Shown here one piece after another: positions 61,753 through 64,000 of a stretch of DNA of 64,000 nt. The stretch's first letter is position 1, and each line of letters starts with the position of its first letter. The notes under the pieces are model-generated. The model was given only the letters and a program-made list of their open reading frames with translations. It did no database searches and was not told the origin of the DNA. The DNA is from Thysanoteuthis rhombus. Taxonomy: Eukaryota; Mollusca; Cephalopoda; Oegopsida; Thysanoteuthidae. The translations under genes and the position numbers were made by a program. The stretch lies in contig OY735219.1 in NCBI GenBank assembly GCA_963457665.1, forward strand, positions 24,142,685 through 24,206,684. The letters run 5' to 3'.

Positions 61753-62041
61753 CCAACATGGGCAACCTTTTTGATCTAATGGCCACAAGACATTTTTCAC
61801 CTTTATGTACTTTGAAAATGACAATCGTATTACAGAAAGTGCACTCATTTTCTATTTCAGACAAACATACAATTACATTTGTTATATTATTGGTTTGTGG
61901 AACCTAGGCAATAGTAATTTTGTTGTATAAAGTATGAAATTAACTTTCTGAGAAAATGACATGGTATTTCTAATAAATGGCAGGAATGGCCATGGGCCAT
62001 AAAAAATGTTGCTGCAGGCCAATGATTGCCCATATGTGGCA
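61753..62041. mobile_element. hAT-like non-autonomous element, ~289 bp
   Basis: The left end reads CCAACATGGGCAACCTTTTT, GATCTAATGGCCACAAGACA, TTTTTCAC. The right end, reversed, reads GCCACATATGGGCAATCATT, GGCCTGCAGCAACATTTTTT. These are diverged inverted repeats, and the GGGCAACCTTTTTGATCTAA pattern resembles the GTGGGCAACCTTTTT-type ends known from hAT-superfamily non-autonomous elements in animals. No transposase frame is present. The exact ends and 8-bp target duplication could not be fixed. Confidence 0.65.
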
Positions 62042-62105
62042 ACTGTTGATTTCTAACTAGAGATCACCTTTCTTGTTGACAATAGACAAACGAAGTCAGA
62101 AACAC

Positions 62106-62129
62106 CACATCATCATCATCATCATCATG
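62106..62129. repeat. (CAT)7 microsatellite
   Basis: CAT triplets from about 62107 to 62128. On the minus strand it appears as a run of Asp codons inside a short frame, adjacent to LINE-derived sequence. Confidence 0.9.
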
Positions 62130-62369
62130 GGAGGGAGAATCAGAGCTTCTGCTAACATTGTCTGTGTCCAACTGATTTTTGACCCTGACTTGGCGAACAC
62201 CTCTTGGTTGATGGCTTTGGATCTTGAATGATTGAGAGAACGGCAGAATAGTATGAAATTGTCCATATTTCAAGTCAGTAAATTGAATAATAGCCTTGGA
62301 GTACACAGATTTATCACATGTATATCAGCTTAGACTGACCAAGACACTTTCATCAACAGGTAATTAATG

Positions 62370-62711
62370 ACAGTTAAGTGAATGCACTGTCACTATTTTG
62401 TTATAGAGCCTATCAGAGTTCTTCCTATTGATACAGATGTAACCTACAGCATTTGTATAGAGCTTCTAGAAAAGGGCTATGATATTCTGGGTAGCTCTAA
62501 AGTGTTCGGTGTATTTCAGGAGTTGATCAATGAATGTAATGTACTGATGCTCTGGTTCTCTTAATTCATATGTTGTTGAGAGCATAGATGAAGTCTTTTG
62601 TAAAATAGTCTGTCTGGAGGCATGTTCTGTTGGTATCTGGTAGATTTCTAAGAAGATGGGTGAAAAATATAATGATGCCTTAATTGTTACTGGAGGAAAA
62701 CTTGTCACCAT
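62370..62711 (-). pseudogene. LINE reverse-transcriptase domain remnant
   Basis: The minus frame from 62711 includes SRQTILQKTSSMLSTTYELR, EPEHQYITFID, then EHFRATQNIIALF, a stop, and KLYTNAVGYICINRKNSDRL. YITFID corresponds to RT motif A (hydrophobic-x-F-x-D), and the later part to the G-P-Q-x-I-x-L-x-x-x-L-Y segment following it. The usual KAF(D) stretch right after motif A is missing, indicating a short internal deletion. The plus-strand frame at 62382-62564 is a shadow. Confidence 0.7.
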
Positions 62712-63435
62712 TTTGTTTCAAAAAAAGAAAGCTGCTATCACCCCATAATGTGCGATCATGTAGTCAGCACGTACTTTCGATATGTCAGCAGTAATAGAGC
62801 AGATTCCAAGACTTACTTAGTAACAGAAGTCTTTGATACATGGAAAATCACCGATTTCTCTCCAGATGTTTGGAGTAACATTCGAACAGTCTTTCTCTTG
62901 AGTCTCCTTGGGAAATCGCCAGTTGACATGACTGCCTCGTTTTGCACATTTCCTTCTACCAATACCATCTCTCTCCACTTATTCACTGCTTCTGCAACTA
63001 TTACTTTTGTTCTGCTAGCTTTTGCCCTATATTTCCAAATCTAGTGTCTCCAAGGTTCCATAATATCTTTTTCTGTTGATTTCAATTCTATCTTATCAAT
63101 TATTCTATTTTCCTTATATGGTTTATACATGTGTTTTTAATGTTTTGTTCACTTTTCGATCGCTTGCTATTTGTAGTCATTTTTCTTTTTGCTCAGTACG
63201 CAACAATGGAATCGAACTCCAGTCAGGAACATAATTCACCCCTTCATGCCCTTCCATTACCATTTTGTCTTCAGACATGTGGCTGCTCCTTACCTGTGCT
63301 TGTCTCAATCTTTTAGAGATTATCTTGTCTATTCAGTTATTGGCACTTGCTTGTAATCTTGCAATGGTTTAAGATCTGAAGTGTTGTTAGTCAGGTTTGT
63401 GCTCTTAAATGAGGATATTATCTCTAACATCAGAA

Positions 63436-63932
63436 AAGGATTAGGTGTATGTTAACCTTGTGTCTACTGCCATTGAAGCTGTACCAGGACCGAGAGTAAA
63501 TCTTTATAGTATAGCCAAGAAAGATGTGTTTGTTACTATAGTTGGTCATGGGGTCAGTAAAGGTTGTACCAAAAATTGAGCAGTTCTCTTGGTCACATCG
63601 CAAGATGTTGGCATTGACATTTGTGAGGATGGTAGTGATGTCAAGTGAAGCTTGATTAATGACCTGATGGAGTTGATCAGAGCTCTTTTATCTGTGATGA
63701 CAACCATATCTATCATCTTTCTATGGCATTAAAGAATGTAGACTGAAAGAGGTCTGTCAGTCACTGAGTTCCAACTGATGAGTGACTTCCAGGTGTATTG
63801 CAGCATAACTAGGGTGATACCATACTGGAGACGATCTGCAAGTCGTAGCAAAACAGTTTGTCTAACAGAAATATAACTATGCCTGTACAAAGGTGGTTCT
63901 GTATTTTCCATGAGGCAAATGCAGAGATTCAA
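63436..63932 (-). pseudogene. LINE apurinic endonuclease domain remnant
   Basis: On the minus strand the frame from 63932 contains ADRLQYGITLVMLQYTWKSL and ISWNSVTDRPLSVYI. In related LINEs this is the GVAL...SLISW..V..R stretch. After a stop and a frameshift come RKMIDMVVITDK and SSDQLHQVINQ, and then DITTILTNVNANI, which sits where the catalytic ILGDFNAxIG motif is expected; Gly-Asp is replaced by Thr-Asn, which would inactivate it. The frame then reads CSIFGTTF and YSNKHIFLGYTI before the stop at about 63430, at the position of the GGTLF..KDIHKLTW block. The assignment rests on motif order, not on a search. Confidence 0.65.
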
Positions 63933-63935
63933 TAG

Positions 63936-64000
63936 TTATTGTCTCAATGCATGTATGGATCAATTCTAGTGTTTAGTTTAACTGGATGTTCATTTTGTAA
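63936..64000. other. Window end
   Basis: Sequence continuing leftward on the minus strand may include more of the LINE endonuclease domain; too short to assign. Confidence 0.3.

Larger units (their letters stand above)
62064..63935 (-). mobile_element. LINE with endonuclease and RT remnants (inverted)
   Basis: Reading the minus strand from 63935 to 62064 gives an apurinic-endonuclease-like block, then a segment ending DISKVRADYMIAHYGVIAAF (position of the RGADxxSDHHL motif, near 62790-62740), then a reverse-transcriptase block, then SFKIQS and GVRQ near 62230-62190 (motif B entry). The order EN then RT is that of non-LTR retrotransposons. Stops and frameshifts occur throughout and there are internal gaps. 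The sequence between about 63060 and 62800 (KYRAKASRTKV onward) does not fit the family order and may be an insertion. Confidence 0.68.

Noticed and set aside
62748-63044. 98-codon plus-strand frame as a gene
   Set aside because: Opposite strand of LINE-associated sequence and without recognisable content.

Overview
The window looks like nuclear DNA of an animal: strongly AT-rich, dominated by non-coding sequence, long homopolymer and (AT)n tracts, and a scatter of decayed transposable elements. There are no bacterial features (no operons, no ribosome binding sites, no long open frames; the longest frame is 142 codons). The mix of RTE-type LINE 3' ends with a GATGATGA tail, tRNA-derived SINEs and an old Ty3/gypsy copy suggests a lophotrochozoan, perhaps a cephalopod mollusc. 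That assignment is inference from repeat style and was not tested by any search.

Layout. 0-10 kb: non-coding, a partial minisatellite unit near 190-240, an (AT)26 array, an inverted LINE 3' end (6.15-6.66 kb), the first copy of a ~390-bp dispersed repeat (8.07 kb) and a tRNA-like SINE head (9.7 kb). 10-27 kb: a T-rich minisatellite, a second ~390-bp repeat copy, decayed tandem duplications (14.7 and 22.0 kb), a terminal-inverted-repeat (TIR) element at 17.7 kb, a LINE tail at 18.8 kb and a regular 39-bp minisatellite at 24.5 kb. 27-34 kb: two sense LINE fragments (26.95 and 29.69 kb), the second lying between a solo arm and a complete copy of a Tc1/mariner-like MITE, plus a SINE and a third decayed tandem array. 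35-36.7 kb: a Ty3/gypsy Gag-Pol pseudogene in which zinc knuckles, protease, reverse transcriptase and RNase H can still be followed in order. 38-56 kb: a TIR element at 38.3 kb, a third ~390-bp repeat copy, three minus-strand SINE candidates and a second copy of the 17.7-kb TIR element. 57 kb: the only convincing host-gene signal, a GC-richer block with a 104-codon plus-strand frame ending at a splice donor, read as the first coding exon of an unidentified gene. 58-64 kb: two inverted ~390-bp repeat copies, a hAT-like non-autonomous element and a minus-strand LINE with recognisable endonuclease and reverse-transcriptase remnants.

Taken together, the window is best read as intergenic sequence upstream of one gene that starts near 57.36 kb and continues rightward into a large intron; parts of the left side could instead be introns of unseen genes. 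I found no evidence of a new multi-gene system. The most useful leads are the 57-kb exon, the repeat families with two or more copies inside the window, and the LINE/MITE junction at 29.6-30.9 kb.
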